Shown here piece after piece: positions 1-11,102 of a stretch of 64,000 nucleotides of DNA. This DNA comes from Prostheceraeus crozeri (taxonomy: Eukaryota; Platyhelminthes; Polycladida; Euryleptidae). The stretch covers positions 186,001 through 250,000 of the forward strand of contig CAJQUW010007067.1 of the NCBI GenBank assembly GCA_907163375.1, written 5' to 3'. Every line of letters starts with the position of its first letter. Within the stretch, counting starts at the first letter, position 1. A model generated the notes under the pieces. That model was not told the origin of the DNA, searched no databases, and saw nothing but the letters and a program-made list of their open reading frames with translations. A program made the position numbers and the translations under genes.

Positions 1-126
1 TGGTCATTTCCAATTGAGAAAAGGTCATTTTCAATTGAGAAAAGGTCATTTTCATTTGAGAAATAGACATTTTCATTTGAGAAATGGTCATTTTCATTTG
101 AGAAATGGATATTTTCGACTGGGAAA
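1..126. repeat. 21-bp minisatellite, about 6 units
   Basis: Six consecutive 21-bp units of the form GGTCATTTTCATTTGAGAAAT, with small differences (CAATTG in units 1-2, a diverged GGATATTTTCGACTGGGAAAA last unit). The array runs off the left edge of the window, so its true length is unknown. It stops just before the 3' hairpin of the minus-strand Helitron. No coding frame or known regulatory role is evident. Confidence 0.85.
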
Positions 127-141
127 ACCTGTAGTAAGGCC

Positions 142-157
142 CCGGACTTCGTCCAGG
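142..157 (-). terminator. Helitron 3' hairpin
   Basis: Plus-strand CCGGACTTCGTCCAGG folds as CCGGAC / GTCC(A)GG around a TTC loop with one bulged A. It lies 75 bp downstream of the minus-strand Helitron stop. In this family a short GC-rich hairpin about 10 nt from the 3' terminus ends rolling-circle transfer. The position and composition fit, but the terminal CTRR is imperfect. Confidence 0.6.
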
Positions 158-232
158 ATTTTATATGCATAAGTATGTTAAATTAAGACAGTGCCAGTTA
201 TATTGTTGCAGACCAAGTTTACCAACTCACCT

Positions 233-3200
233 TTATGACAGAATTTCGGGATATACAATATTTCGGGCACGACCCTCCGGAGATTTTATGTTCACTAACG
301 ATTTAGAACAACATCTCGATAAGGCAACATATAACATGCCGTGAGTAAATACGTGTTCCCCTAGGTCTATGCCAACCTCTTTGAATGTTTGGCCTTGTGA
401 TTTGTTAATTGTTATTGCGTAGCACACACGAATGGGAAATTGTTTTCTCTTGAAACTAAAAGGTAATCCGCTATCAGATGGCTCCAGGATAATTCTCGGA
501 ATATAGGATAGCTCGCCTTTGTTTGGTCCAGAATTCAATTCAACCACAATGAAATTTGCATGCAAACTATGAACAATGCATCTTGTTCCATTCATAAGCT
601 TTGGAGGAGATATTGAGCGCAATAGCATGACAGGTGCTCCAAGTTTAAGACGCAGTTGGTGCGGCGGTAAGCCTGGTATATCCAATGAATTCAAGAACTC
701 GACCGGGTATAATAGAGCTTCATCAGAGGAAATTGCGGTGTCATAAGATTTGTACACGAATTCTTCTGAAGGGACCTTTTGAAGTATTCCATGATTGATT
801 GTATTAACTGTTTCATTTAGAGGACATAAAATAGCGCGTTCAATTATCCACTCTTTGTCAAGACTTCTCCTTTCTATATCATGATAGACTTCATTTATCA
901 ATTCATCAGTTGTATGAACAACTTTTCCTAAGTGAGAAATTGATATAGTATCATGCTCATCGATAATTGGAGATTGACCGTTTCCTACAGTAAGGAGATC
1001 GGCAGCGAATTCAGCGGCATCTAAATCGTTGCCTAACATGACACGCATATTGGTCGTCAAATGAAATACTTTAACAAAAGACCACAAATAAGACATCTTT
1101 ATCGAAGAATTAACAATGTTTGCTCTTGTTCCACCTCTGACCACAGGTAAAAGTTGCCGGAAATCACCGCACAGGAGGACTGGTATTCCACCCATTATTC
1201 GATTGTTACCTCGTATATCTTGGAGACTTCTATCTAGAGCTTCATACACGATGCGATTCAACATTGGTGCTTCATCAATTATTATGGCAGATAATGCATT
1301 TATTTCGTCAGCTAAACTTGTGCCCTTTCGTATTGAGCAGTGTGGAACATCCTGATGATGAATATTCAACGAAACATTGAAAGTGCTGTGAACAGTTCTT
1401 CCTCCTGGTAAAAGCGTAGCGGCTAATCCACTGCTTGCCGTTGCAAAAAGATTTTTTTTGTTCTTTCTGAGAAAAATTATTATTGTTTCTAAAAGAAATG
1501 TTTTACCACAACCACCGGGGGCGTCAATAAAGAAAATGCCTTCTGAATTTTGTTCTATCGTATTGATGAAACTGTCAAACAAATTTTTCTGATCACTTGT
1601 CAACTGTTGAATTCTATCATGAATTGATTGTTCTACTCGTACATTCTGATCAAACATCTCAGGAACCAAATCTATCGAAGGTTCAGGAAGGCCAAAGTTA
1701 CTGAGCGAGCAATTACACGACGACTTAATTTGCTTTCCGATATCGATCAGCGCTAATTCAAAAGGTTGGTCTGCTTCCTGAAACATGTAATCTTGACAAA
1801 GATCTTCTTTGAAATTATTCCAGAGTTCATTGGGATTGGCAGGCTCACAGAAAGAAAGTATTATTGAAAACAGTTGACGAAGGTGAGGGGCTGAATGATA
1901 TACGCATGCTTCACGAAGAGTTCTTTGATGTGCTCTGTCGTCTTCAAGTAAACCTCTGGCTAAACATGCCTCTCTAAATGTGGCGTAGCAATTTCCTTCG
2001 TAAGTGCGCAGAAATGAAAATGATGTTGGTCCTTTTACTTCATGTAGTAATATGCGCAAGAAATAACATTCTTGATTTTTGGGACTGATTGAATACACTC
2101 GACCGATTGCTGATGTCTGATGAATACTCTCATCCTGTGATGATGCATGATTACCTCGCTTTCTACGTTGCCAACTCTTAATACTTGCATTCCACGTGTA
2201 ATATTTCGGTACGTCGGGATATTTCAGTGTTTTGGCGAAGTCATCTGTGTTGCACAGTTCAAAGAAATTGGTCAAAGTTGTACTTGGAGGTGACGCTTCT
2301 GCTACATTTCTCGCATTAGATTGAGTAAAATAAACTCGTTGGCCATTTTCGAGATGTACCGAAAGATGAATAACAGGCGGAAATCTCTCATTGAGAGGCA
2401 TTTCAAATATTCTCCAAGCAGCTTCAGTCGATCCTATGTAACGTGCGTTGACAAAATCTTTTATCTCATCATTTCTATTTTCGGATAACGTATATGTCAG
2501 CTGGTCATTGCCTTTATGAACATATTTTAAGACGTATTTGATTGCTTTTATTGAACTACAAATTTCTACATTGACATGGCATTGCATTTGTCTCAACAAC
2601 CAAGGATTGTATGGTACCACCCATGAGTTATCAATTTCAATCATTTCGTTTTTTACTTTCATTTCAAATGAATTACCCTCTGTAGGCCGACGGCGCCTGT
2701 AGCGTGGATAACTGTCCTGGCCTTGTTCAGTGGTTTGGACAAACTCTTTTGGGAACTTCTTACTGCATTTACCGTCGATCATGCATGGGGATTCTGGTTT
2801 TATATTCATGCATGGTCCATGTATCATATTCTTAACAACCAACTCATACAATTCGGGATCCTGCTCTTTGCTCGGAATCTCTGCACATACAGCTTGATCT
2901 ATCATATCAGGGTGTATCTTACTGTCATGAGACAACCATAACAAAATATGAGCATGTGGGAGACCTCTTTTTTGAAATTCAATGGAATATAGCCATGCAA
3001 TGACTCTACCAAATGCGCCGTCTCTTAAAAGTTTCATGAACTTCACTAAGCGCTGTCTAAACACGCGAACAATTAAGTCAGGACGATCATGCGGTTTTTG
3101 GTTAGGTAATAAATTCTCTTTTATTTCATTCCAATTTGGATTAGTTGTCACGGTAACAAATAGATCAGGCCTTCCAAATTCCCTAACATAGCACATCGCA

Positions 3201-4231
3201 TCTTGCTGGCGTTCATGCATGTATCGAGGACCACCGGTGAAGGTTGCGGGCAATACAACTCGAATACCAACATTTGTATTGTCATTATGAAGCACATTAT
3301 CGCGTAAGTCCTGGTAGCATTCAGCTCTTATTTGTTTCTGTTCATGACGTAGGAAAGTGAGTCTTTCGGCCTCGATTTTCGCGTAGGCATCAACCATGTA
3401 TTGTTGAAACAGACGTCTCCCCATGATGAGATGATTTTCCGGTCTAGTCATAAACAGAAACCTGTAGTATATCAGTTGAGTAACTCCTAATAAAGTCTTA
3501 AGATTTATACTCCAACCATCACTACCATAAGGGTAAAACAATGGATATTGCAAAGCATCATAAGCTTGATGAAGCTCTGAAACACGCATAACTGCATCAT
3601 TCTTTCTATGTACCACAATATCTCTGTGCCCATGAGGTTCACTTGGCATAAGAATTGCAACTTCATTGCACGTCGGAACATTGTAACGACCTTTGTGATC
3701 ACCCTTCGGTACGGAATTTTCTTTGATCACGAAAGAGAAGTCTTTGACATTGTTCTCTCTGACATATTCTAATGCAGATTTGAATTCATTCAGGTACTTG
3801 TTATTCTCATGAAGCAATTCTTGTAGAATCTCAACAATATCTCTTCGCAAATCCTGGAAATTTGACATTCTTGTGTTTGTTTCTTGATAGGAATTATCTA
3901 TGAAATATATCTGAAAATACCGTTGGGTATTATCGTCAGGTTCTATTGAACCCATTAAATGGTAAACCTGTCCTTGCACTCTAAAAGACGGATTCCATCC
4001 TGACGACTTAATCTCATGACATCCAAATGATGTCATTTGAAATGCACTATTATATAGTCGTATTAGGCATGATAATGTAACTTGAATACTTGGATTAATA
4101 CTTAAATGAATAACATAACTTGAGGAATAACATCGTATTCGCCTACACTGATTGGCTGTCTTACCATTAGGTCGCGTTCTCATTGGCTGTTGCTGAATCC
4201 ATCGTGAAACATTAGAATCAATGAGACGCAT
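233..4231 (-). CDS. Helitron Rep/PIF1-like helicase, 1332 aa, intact
   Basis: A single uninterrupted ORF, ATG at 4231 and TAA at 233-235, encodes the fused replication initiator and helicase of an animal Helitron. The N-terminal part (about 60-120) has the YNSAFQMTSFG and FRVQGQVYHLMGS blocks found upstream of the Rep domain. The Helitron_like_N/HUH endonuclease region spans about 240-580: HUH histidines are H426 and H428 (GLPHAHILLWL) and the paired catalytic tyrosines are Y566 and Y570 (KYVLKYVHKG). A PIF1-type SF1B helicase fills about 870-1330, with Walker A GGCGKT at 906-911, Walker B IDEAP with D986/E987, TTNMRV, and the C-terminal INKSQGQT and YVALSRC motifs. The protein would nick, transfer and unwind one strand during rolling-circle transposition in the nucleus. 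It is slightly short at the N-terminus, and the first ~50 residues do not look conserved, so a different start or upstream exon is possible. No OTU or other fused domain is seen. An intact frame of this length suggests fairly recent activity. Confidence 0.93.
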   Translation of the reverse strand: MRLIDSNVSRWIQQQPMRTRPNGKTANQCRRIRCYSSSYVIHLSINPSIQVTLSCLIRLYNSAFQMTSFGCHEIKSSGWNPSFRVQGQVYHLMGSIEPDDNTQRYFQIYFIDNSYQETNTRMSNFQDLRRDIVEILQELLHENNKYLNEFKSALEYVRENNVKDFSFVIKENSVPKGDHKGRYNVPTCNEVAILMPSEPHGHRDIVVHRKNDAVMRVSELHQAYDALQYPLFYPYGSDGWSINLKTLLGVTQLIYYRFLFMTRPENHLIMGRRLFQQYMVDAYAKIEAERLTFLRHEQKQIRAECYQDLRDNVLHNDNTNVGIRVVLPATFTGGPRYMHERQQDAMCYVREFGRPDLFVTVTTNPNWNEIKENLLPNQKPHDRPDLIVRVFRQRLVKFMKLLRDGAFGRVIAWLYSIEFQKRGLPHAHILLWLSHDSKIHPDMIDQAVCAEIPSKEQDPELYELVVKNMIHGPCMNIKPESPCMIDGKCSKKFPKEFVQTTEQGQDSYPRYRRRRPTEGNSFEMKVKNEMIEIDNSWVVPYNPWLLRQMQCHVNVEICSSIKAIKYVLKYVHKGNDQLTYTLSENRNDEIKDFVNARYIGSTEAAWRIFEMPLNERFPPVIHLSVHLENGQRVYFTQSNARNVAEASPPSTTLTNFFELCNTDDFAKTLKYPDVPKYYTWNASIKSWQRRKRGNHASSQDESIHQTSAIGRVYSISPKNQECYFLRILLHEVKGPTSFSFLRTYEGNCYATFREACLARGLLEDDRAHQRTLREACVYHSAPHLRQLFSIILSFCEPANPNELWNNFKEDLCQDYMFQEADQPFELALIDIGKQIKSSCNCSLSNFGLPEPSIDLVPEMFDQNVRVEQSIHDRIQQLTSDQKNLFDSFINTIEQNSEGIFFIDAPGGCGKTFLLETIIIFLRKNKKNLFATASSGLAATLLPGGRTVHSTFNVSLNIHHQDVPHCSIRKGTSLADEINALSAIIIDEAPMLNRIVYEALDRSLQDIRGNNRIMGGIPVLLCGDFRQLLPVVRGGTRANIVNSSIKMSYLWSFVKVFHLTTNMRVMLGNDLDAAEFAADLLTVGNGQSPIIDEHDTISISHLGKVVHTTDELINEVYHDIERRSLDKEWIIERAILCPLNETVNTINHGILQKVPSEEFVYKSYDTAISSDEALLYPVEFLNSLDIPGLPPHQLRLKLGAPVMLLRSISPPKLMNGTRCIVHSLHANFIVVELNSGPNKGELSYIPRIILEPSDSGLPFSFKRKQFPIRVCYAITINKSQGQTFKEVGIDLGEHVFTHGMLYVALSRCCSKSLVNIKSPEGRARNIVYPEILS

Positions 4232-5821
4232 GTCTACCGAGGAAATTTTTTAAAGCAAATGAGGAGTTCATTTGTAAATTCAATGTAGTTACTTGTGTAA
4301 TTAATATTTTTTCAGTAAAAATTTACACAAAAGTCTACTTTTCTCTGTAATTATGATACTTAGGGAAATGAGACCGGGCGGTTTTAACTACAAATTTTTT
4401 GTTCTATTAAATGGTAGTATCATATTGGCGTAAAGTTTCATGGTTTAGGAGGAGTTTGTCGGCGTTTTGCATTTTATATATAAGATAAAGTCGAAATGTG
4501 TATACCTTTTCAGATTCGTTGAAAAAATTATTCCATGAAACTTCAAGTTTATTTACTGTGTAGAATTGACTAAGAAAAATGATTTTTGTGAAACCTGACA
4601 AATATGTGAAACCAGTCGATTGTGGTTCAGTCAACCATAACTCGTAAAGAAGAAACTTGTATCCAGAATCCATTATTTTCGCGAAGCAGTGTATGTATCC
4701 CAATAATGTAAATTAAACAATTTGGTGCTACTCTCTTCCACGAATCTTAACCAGTTTACAGACTTAATTAAATACTGGTGTTGATAATACACAGTTAGTA
4801 GAGAATCTGTTTATGTGGATTTGCTGTAGATCTCCTGACATTCGATGCATTTGAATAAGTACAAAATATGATTAACTTCATAGTGTTACTACTTTAATTG
4901 ATGTTTTTGTGAATTAAATAACTGATTGGATATAGTTAAATGTATTTGCAGATACACGAACATGCAAACACTGCTGTTATAAAAATTGAATGATCTAAAG
5001 ACAAAAAGAATTAAATAAGATACTTGCAGCAAAAAACTCAAACAATAGAAGTAAATGCTTCTAAAATCTACAGAAATGCATTCCATGTTAGAAATACCGT
5101 CTCGTGTATCCTCAAATAAACGCTGTCGCGTTTATTCACAGTCCCCTACTTTTAAGTACGGCGTTTATTAGATGATGGCGTTATTAAAATGTACGATTCT
5201 CCACTTACGAGATTGTTTCAAATTGAATAACAGGAAAAAATTACAGGCATAAAACCTTTAAGGTAAGGTATAATTATCGATTAAGGCTTGCTGCATTATC
5301 GATTTTTGGAATTACCGGTTCAGTTCTTTTATTTGGTGTTTCTCTCCCATGGTCATTTGAAGGCGAGGCCCACACAAAACGTGAACGTGATGACAATTAC
5401 TCAGGAATCTCAATCAGTTACCGAATCGAATTCTACTTCAAAATCTGATGTTGATGAATGAATAAAATTTGATGAATTCACTCGAGTGCAAAGTTGAAAT
5501 TGCTGCTTTTTTGTGTGACCTCCGTGTGTGACTTATTTGTACTTTATTTCAATGCAGACTACAGACTACAATCGATGCAGTATCATTAAGCATTCCATCC
5601 AGTGACGTTTATAGCTATATCTTTGTTTAATGTACTACACCTAGTCATTCTTTTCTAATTTTCTTGATATCAAAAGTGCTGCTTTTATTAGAGGAATCTT
5701 CACGTGCAGCGATGACCTATCACCGTTACTTGATGTACCAGAAATCCTGTCTTATCTATTCGTGTTATCAGATCAGTTCGTGATACATGGTGAATAATGA
5801 AAGTAGCACATGTGCGCGCAT
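4232..5821. other. No gene recognised
   Basis: AT-rich sequence with only short open frames that lack family motifs. The 5' end of the Helitron should fall early in this stretch but cannot be placed. The one clear structure is a 9-bp perfect hairpin, AATAAACGC / GCGTTTATT, at 5115-5136, with a further GCGTTTATT near 5162. Confidence 0.5.
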
Positions 5822-6008
5822 AACAAAGGTGTCAAGACGCAAGGCCTCAGCCACACTGCGAGTTTTTCAAGTGTTTCCGAGCAAAGCGTTTTGCAGCAAG
5901 TATAAAGTCATCATTGCAAAAGTTGTAGACTGCCACACAGGGAGCAAAGCAAATCAGAGCGATTGATAGCTTGCGGACATTCGCTTGCTCGCGTTTGCTC
6001 TGAGGCCT
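5822..6008 (+). repeat. MITE-like repeat, copy 1 (GGCCTCAGCCACACTG family)
   Basis: It begins AACAAAGGT..ACGCAAGGCCTCAGCCACACTGCGAG and ends TTGCTCTGAGGCCTAA. It aligns with 57311-57532 over most of its length, sharing TTTCCGAGCAAAGCGTTTTGCAGCAA and CAGAGCGATTGATAGCTT. In the other copy the ends are inverted repeats (AGGCCTCAGCCACWCTG / CAGTGTGGCTGAGGCCT). Here the right end has lost the AGTGTGGC part. It is non-coding and non-autonomous; the superfamily is undetermined. Confidence 0.65.
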
Positions 6009-6019
6009 AACAGTCTGCA

Positions 6020-6190
6020 CGCTTCTTCATGGAACGAGGTCAAAAATGAGTTTTCTGCATACCCTTTAGCTATTACGGATCTGTGCATTTGCCGGGTAGG
6101 CTAACACCTGGTTCATATTCATGTCAAGCGGGATAATAAAGAAGACGTGTAAATCCAATTGGAAGCAGATTATAGACTTCGTTAAAAATG
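6020..6190 (+). repeat. Diverged fragment of the foldback family
   Basis: ATGGAACGAGGTCAAAAATGAG and GGAAGCAGATTATAG resemble the arm of the foldback element at 58191-59405 (GGGAACGAGGCCGAAAATGAG and GGAGGCAGATTGCAG). The match is patchy, so this is probably an old truncated copy. Confidence 0.4.
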
Positions 6191-7170
6191 AGATATTGAA
6201 ACATATTTTCTCTGATTCACACTATAGAAGCGCCTATAAGCTGCAACCCCTCCAACGCCGTTTAATTCAATTTTAACTTTTGGCTTTTATCCTTTACTAT
6301 TTTCAATAATTTATGTCATGGCAATTTTATTTCTTGAACTTCGACAAAGTGAGACAACAGTCCGGTATAAACATAATTGGTGTCGCAGAAAAGACAAAAT
6401 TGTATGATATATCAGCTACTATCATCTATATATTGATTGCAACAAGCTAGAATGTATGAAATTTGTAATTTCTTATGTTTTCATAACATTTTCATCGCTT
6501 CATTTACAATTGTTTTCATCATTGTATGCAGCATGTTTCTTTCGACCTGTCATTGTATCATTTGCAAGAAGATTATAGATTCTTTTGGGTTTATTGTTCC
6601 TATGGTACAGCCATCCGAGTAGAATGTAAGAAATGAAGGGGCGCTTTTGTGGTGTAAAGTTTTGCTACAACGTCACATTATAACTGAAAAAAAGTACAGA
6701 GCATTTGGCAGACTATTCTAGCTTTTCACGTATCGCAGAATTCGCCCGTGTCTTTTGCTCGTTTGATAATATAGCGCCCTTTCTCTATGAGTCGTATTGG
6801 AAAAATTCTAAAGTCACTGAAGGGTACGAATATGTATTGAATAACCCACAACTTGCAACTACTTAAAAGCAAATTCAACTTGCAAATTACTACTTAATAA
6901 AAGCAAAGCAGAACATTTTTGGGTATTTCTATTCTTCCACCCCAACATTTTTCAAGTTTTCCAAATTCATGAAATTCATCGAACTTAGTCACATAGGATT
7001 TAGAATAGACTTGATCTGTCACCGAGTGACACTACAACACGACTGAGAAGTCTTACTTGAACCCTGGGATGAAGGATTGGTCTCTTGGATACTCAGTTAG
7101 AATACAAGGTACAGCTGTGATCATGAACTTCGTGTGATTGTTGTCTGCAGACAAATGACGAGCAGTTGTA
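6191..7170. other. No gene recognised
   Basis: AT-rich sequence. A 61-codon open frame at 6437-6622 has no recognisable motif and hydrophobic, low-complexity composition typical of chance frames in AT-rich DNA. Confidence 0.5.
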
Positions 7171-7173
7171 TAA

Positions 7174-7553
7174 AGCATGGTTCACACTGAAAATCGCTGA
7201 AGTTTGACGTTGACGCGTTGCTTTGACGCTAGATGCTTGCGTTAGACGCAGCGTCAATCGCTGTCGCTTTGGAAAAGTTAACGGATGACTTATCACTTGT
7301 GTCAGCGTTGTTCCGTTCACATCGATATCATCGACGCGCTTCAAATTAGAGCACCATAATTTTTCAGACAAATCCATGCTCATGATCGCCGCAAAGGTAG
7401 AAATGATTTCTAAGTATTTGGACAAACTGCCGATATTATTTGACCTTGATTTCCTCTCTTCAACGCTGCGTCTCAGCGCGCGTCATTTGAATGATCTTGA
7501 CTACAAAATATTTCCAACGCAAGCGTCGAGCTTCAGGTCATGTAAACCAGCCT
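7174..7553. mobile_element. PIF/Harbinger-type MITE, 380 bp, TAA duplication
   Basis: Termini are AGCATGGTTCACACTG on the left and, read inward from the right, AGGCTGGTTTACATGA. They are flanked by TAA at 7171-7173 and 7554-7556. A 3-bp TWA duplication with TIRs of the AGGNNGGTTTACAC type is characteristic of PIF/Harbinger. Subterminal GACGC / GCGTC motifs recur (GACGTTGACGCG, GACGCAGCGTC, CGACGCGC, CAAGCGTCG). No transposase is encoded, so mobility would depend on an enzyme supplied elsewhere, perhaps by a relative of the 60.7-kb element. Confidence 0.7.
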
Positions 7554-7667
7554 TAATTCTGAGGCTGTAAATGTTCTATAAGTCAGATAAGAAGAGTTTA
7601 ACACACTCAGCGCTATGCGACGTTAGTGAGACTGCCCGCATGAGCAAGAGAAGATCGTTGACGATGC

Positions 7668-7844
7668 ATCACTTACGGGTGTCAACAACAGAAATGTGGG
7701 GGGGGAAGAATAGAAGTACCCATTTTTGCTTTGCCTTTCAAGCAGCAACAGTGCTATCACTTACGGGTGTCAACAACAGAAATGTGGGAGGGGGAAGAAT
7801 AGAAGTACCCATTTTTGCTTTGCCTTTCAAGCAGCAACAGTGCT
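7668..7844 (+). repeat. 88-bp tandem duplication
   Basis: Two adjacent copies (7668-7755 and 7756-7844) start ATCACTTACGGGTGTCAACA and end GCAGCAACAGTGCT. They differ mainly by a G-run change (GTGGGGGGGG versus GTGGGAGGGGG). It is a recent local duplication that also duplicates short open frames; no protein is supported. Confidence 0.9.
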
Positions 7845-10800
7845 ACCATGTGACACGTTTTTTGGAATGTTGTTTTTAAGCTCATCCATATGCAATTTAA
7901 CTAAGATTAGTATGAAATCGTTTCCACAGGTATGCCTATGTAAAGAAAAATATCAAGGTTAAACTCTGTTTAAAACTAAAAACAAAATATGGCAACAGCA
8001 AATTATTTGAGGCCACAATATTTTTTGACAATTTGTCTAACAGGAATACTCGAAAATTATCAACAATGTGTCGTAGACTGTCACTGATAGATTTGTTGAC
8101 AGCTAGTGGAGGCAATCTGAATGCAAATATTCATATTTTTCATTTTATATCTGTCGTCTTAATTGTCGTTAATTGTAATTGTTATCTATAATTGCCGTAT
8201 TTTTTAAAAATTGAAGTTCAGTTGGGTATGGGTGCTAATGTGATTGCGTTAGACCATTAGCAAGTTATTGTGTCTAAACTGTCTTCCTGCTAGTATTTCT
8301 GCGCTTTTAGGCTGCTACCAGTAGTTTGTGTTTCACTAGCTGTATATGTTCCATTCATGTTCAGTCCATTGTACAATGAATTTTATTGATTTGTATCTAT
8401 ATTACGTAAGACATTCACCTTTTAACCTAATTTTTCATGTGGCATTTTGCCTGACTTCACTTCCAATAAAATGTGAATCATGGAATTAGATTGATAGGGA
8501 TTCGGGATTTAATAACTAAAATCACGGGAAATGCGCTGCATTTCAAGCTGAGCTGCCACTCTCGACAGCGCTAATGCACACGACTGCATAGAAATTCTGA
8601 CTGTTAGCGAGCCATTCGCTATTATTCATTTTAATCAGCTTCACTTTTTCCGTTTGTATAATGGAAGTATGGAAGTTATTATAACAAAATCTCATTAGTG
8701 AAGATAAGAGCATGTCTGAAGCGATGACTTAGAATGTCATTGTCACTGAAAATCATTAGCAGCAGCCTAATCTGTCGCCATGCAAAAATTGCTTTTATCA
8801 TAAGTTGAAGGAATGAGAGATTGCCATAATGTCCCTTTTCTTCGTATGTGCTCAGGAATCAATGCTATTCATCTGTTATTTCTGATGCAGAACTACTTTA
8901 ATCTTTAACTTCGCAGATAATTGTACAAAGAGTTTCCTCAAGGGACGTCAACTTGAGCGCATTATTGAATTAACGAATTCGTCAAGTTGGGAACACAGAG
9001 GTGTCTATATAGATCATTAGATAACGAATGTCGGGTTGGATTTTCACAGGATACAAAAGTGCTCGATAGATACTCGTAACTGCTTGAAGACAAAAGTTTC
9101 ATGTATTTTGTGTCTTCAGGTATGTTGTTCATTTGCTTTTCATTCCAGGATTTCCCATCGTTTTCTTTCAGTTAAAAAGCGAACATGCATATATTATATT
9201 AATTGCATTTGCTGGCATACTTGTGTTATCATATTTGCCGATAGCTACTCAATTTCTTGAAAGTATACCTTCACCCTAATCTTTCTGGACAGAAGGATGT
9301 CTTAATCTGCCCTCGCTTTGAACTAATCATCAATTTACCTATCAACTAGTCTACTCGTCAATTACCATGCTCATCAATTACAGGTAGCCTGTCTCAACTA
9401 TTTTTCATGAAAAAGATCATTGCTTGCCATATAATTAAATAGTAGAGCAAGTCTTATCGTTTACGCAAGTGTTTTCTACACTACTGATGCGTCATAAATG
9501 AAAGTGAATGGACTGCATGTATGTATCTTTCAACATTCGGAATTACATATAAAATAAAAAAAAGAACATGTACATTATGAAGATATCCAACGAGATGATA
9601 AAGAAAGATAAAGAAGGACATTTAATAAACAATAAGGCCTATGACCATGTACTGTGCTTTTTGATTGTGTGATGCCAAATTAGATAAGCCTATGTATCTG
9701 CATTTTTGCTAAAACTTCTTTTTCTTATGGACCATATAGCTTCTTAGTGTTGTCTTTTCTTCCCATTTCTGTTCTTTGGATAAAAATTTGTTATCCAAAG
9801 AAGCTACAGAAGCGACCTGATTTGTTGCAGGAAATATGAACAACTATGTTGACCGTCTGATAGACGTCACTTCTTCCCACAGTCACTGCTAGTCAACAAT
9901 GCACACTCTGTTCCACCTAGCAGTAGACAAATAGTCTATTATATCGAAGTGCACGGCGTCATTACCAGTTGGATGCTGACTCACTGAATTTATTGACATT
10001 GATGTTTCATCATATTAGTACTCAACAAGCATTTTAGTACTTCGGTAATTATAGTACTCTTCTGTTTAGAACTCAGATTCACACTTAAATAGGACTTTAT
10101 GATTTACAGTGTATAGTTTTAAAGCACGCTGTGTTTCCAGCCTTGTCGTCAACCAGATGGAATACTGATCATGTCGGTTCAATTGATTCAAATGAAAATA
10201 AAGTAACAAGGATCTCAACAGCTTCATCATAATAATCGCTCAAAATCTAATTAAGAATCCATCGCAATTACGTAGATGCATGTTGCATAAGTCGGTTTAC
10301 TGAGTAAAGCAAAATACCGAGTATCTATTTTTTATATAGGTGCCGGTACTCTGTTAGCGAGCTTTGTGAAGTTTCACATTCATCATCACTCCTCTTTAGA
10401 TACAAAATCATCACTAATTTAGCTTAATTGAGATTAATTTTGAGACTAATTGAACTTGAAGCACAAGTCCTTGTTTTCTCCTGCTGTCTAAGTGCTCCCC
10501 TGCTCACTGTAACTTACCTACACACCCTGATGTCTGGTAAACAGTTACTACTTGTTAAACATTGAATTTTCCGCATCAGCGATGCGTTAGATGATTCGGT
10601 TAACTTTTTAAATTTCTTCGAGCACTTTCGTTACAAAGTCTTTGCATGTTGCAATTTTCATTCTGTTCTTTTAAAACTACTAAGATATTACTTGTCTTTC
10701 ATCAGATAATGTAGATGATCGATTCTATCCACTGATCTGTGTGTGTGTGTGTGCATTAATTTACTAATAACTGAATTAATTTAGTTAGTGAAAAATATTT

Positions 10801-11037
10801 TGCAGATTCACTTTTCATATATGTAACAAGTGATTAATGTAATCCTATCTTGTTGGCGAGCGGATTCCGATCTACCACAATAAAAAAGGTATGTACTTCT
10901 GATGAAATTCTCACATGACAATTTACATAAATACATGTACTTTCATTAAATATCTTCAACATGGCACATTGCAAAAAATTAATTTAAGTCTTTAAAGAGC
11001 CGCATAAAGAGTATATTTTATGCAGTATAGTATGATA

Positions 11038-11040
<3 letters not shown>
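7845..11040. other. No gene recognised; small simple repeats only
   Basis: AT-rich non-coding sequence. It holds a short (GT)n tract at 10738-10753 and a hairpin CTTTGGATA..TATCCAAAG at 9774-9800. GATTTACAGTGTATAG near 10105 resembles the TA-flanked end of the CACTGTAAACC MITE group, but no partner end was found. Confidence 0.5.

Positions 11041-11100
<60 letters not shown>
11041..11100. repeat. (TA)30 microsatellite
   Basis: About 60 bp of pure TA dinucleotides lies directly beside the left end of the hAT element, with a short ATATATATAT tract on its right side. The hAT element appears to have inserted into this microsatellite. Confidence 0.98.

Positions 11101-11102
<2 letters not shown>

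Larger units (their letters stand above)
131..4231 (-). mobile_element. Helitron (rolling-circle transposon), near-complete
   Basis: The region is defined by an intact Rep/helicase ORF and by a GC-rich hairpin 3' of it (142-157), as expected at a Helitron 3' end. On the minus strand the sequence after the hairpin reads GGGCCTTACTAC, so the usual CTRR terminus is not matched exactly and the end near 131 is provisional. The 5' TC terminus, which should lie above 4231, was not located. Helitrons transpose by single-stranded rolling-circle replication, usually into AT dinucleotides, and make no target duplication, so the boundaries cannot be proved from this sequence alone. Confidence 0.8.

Noticed and set aside
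1..126. CRISPR-like regularity in the 21-bp repeats
   Set aside because: Units are contiguous with no spacers, and the context is eukaryotic; it is a minisatellite.
7093..7570. Two opposite open frames across the 7.2-7.55 kb region
   Set aside because: Both run through MITE ends and have no domain; they are by-products of the element.
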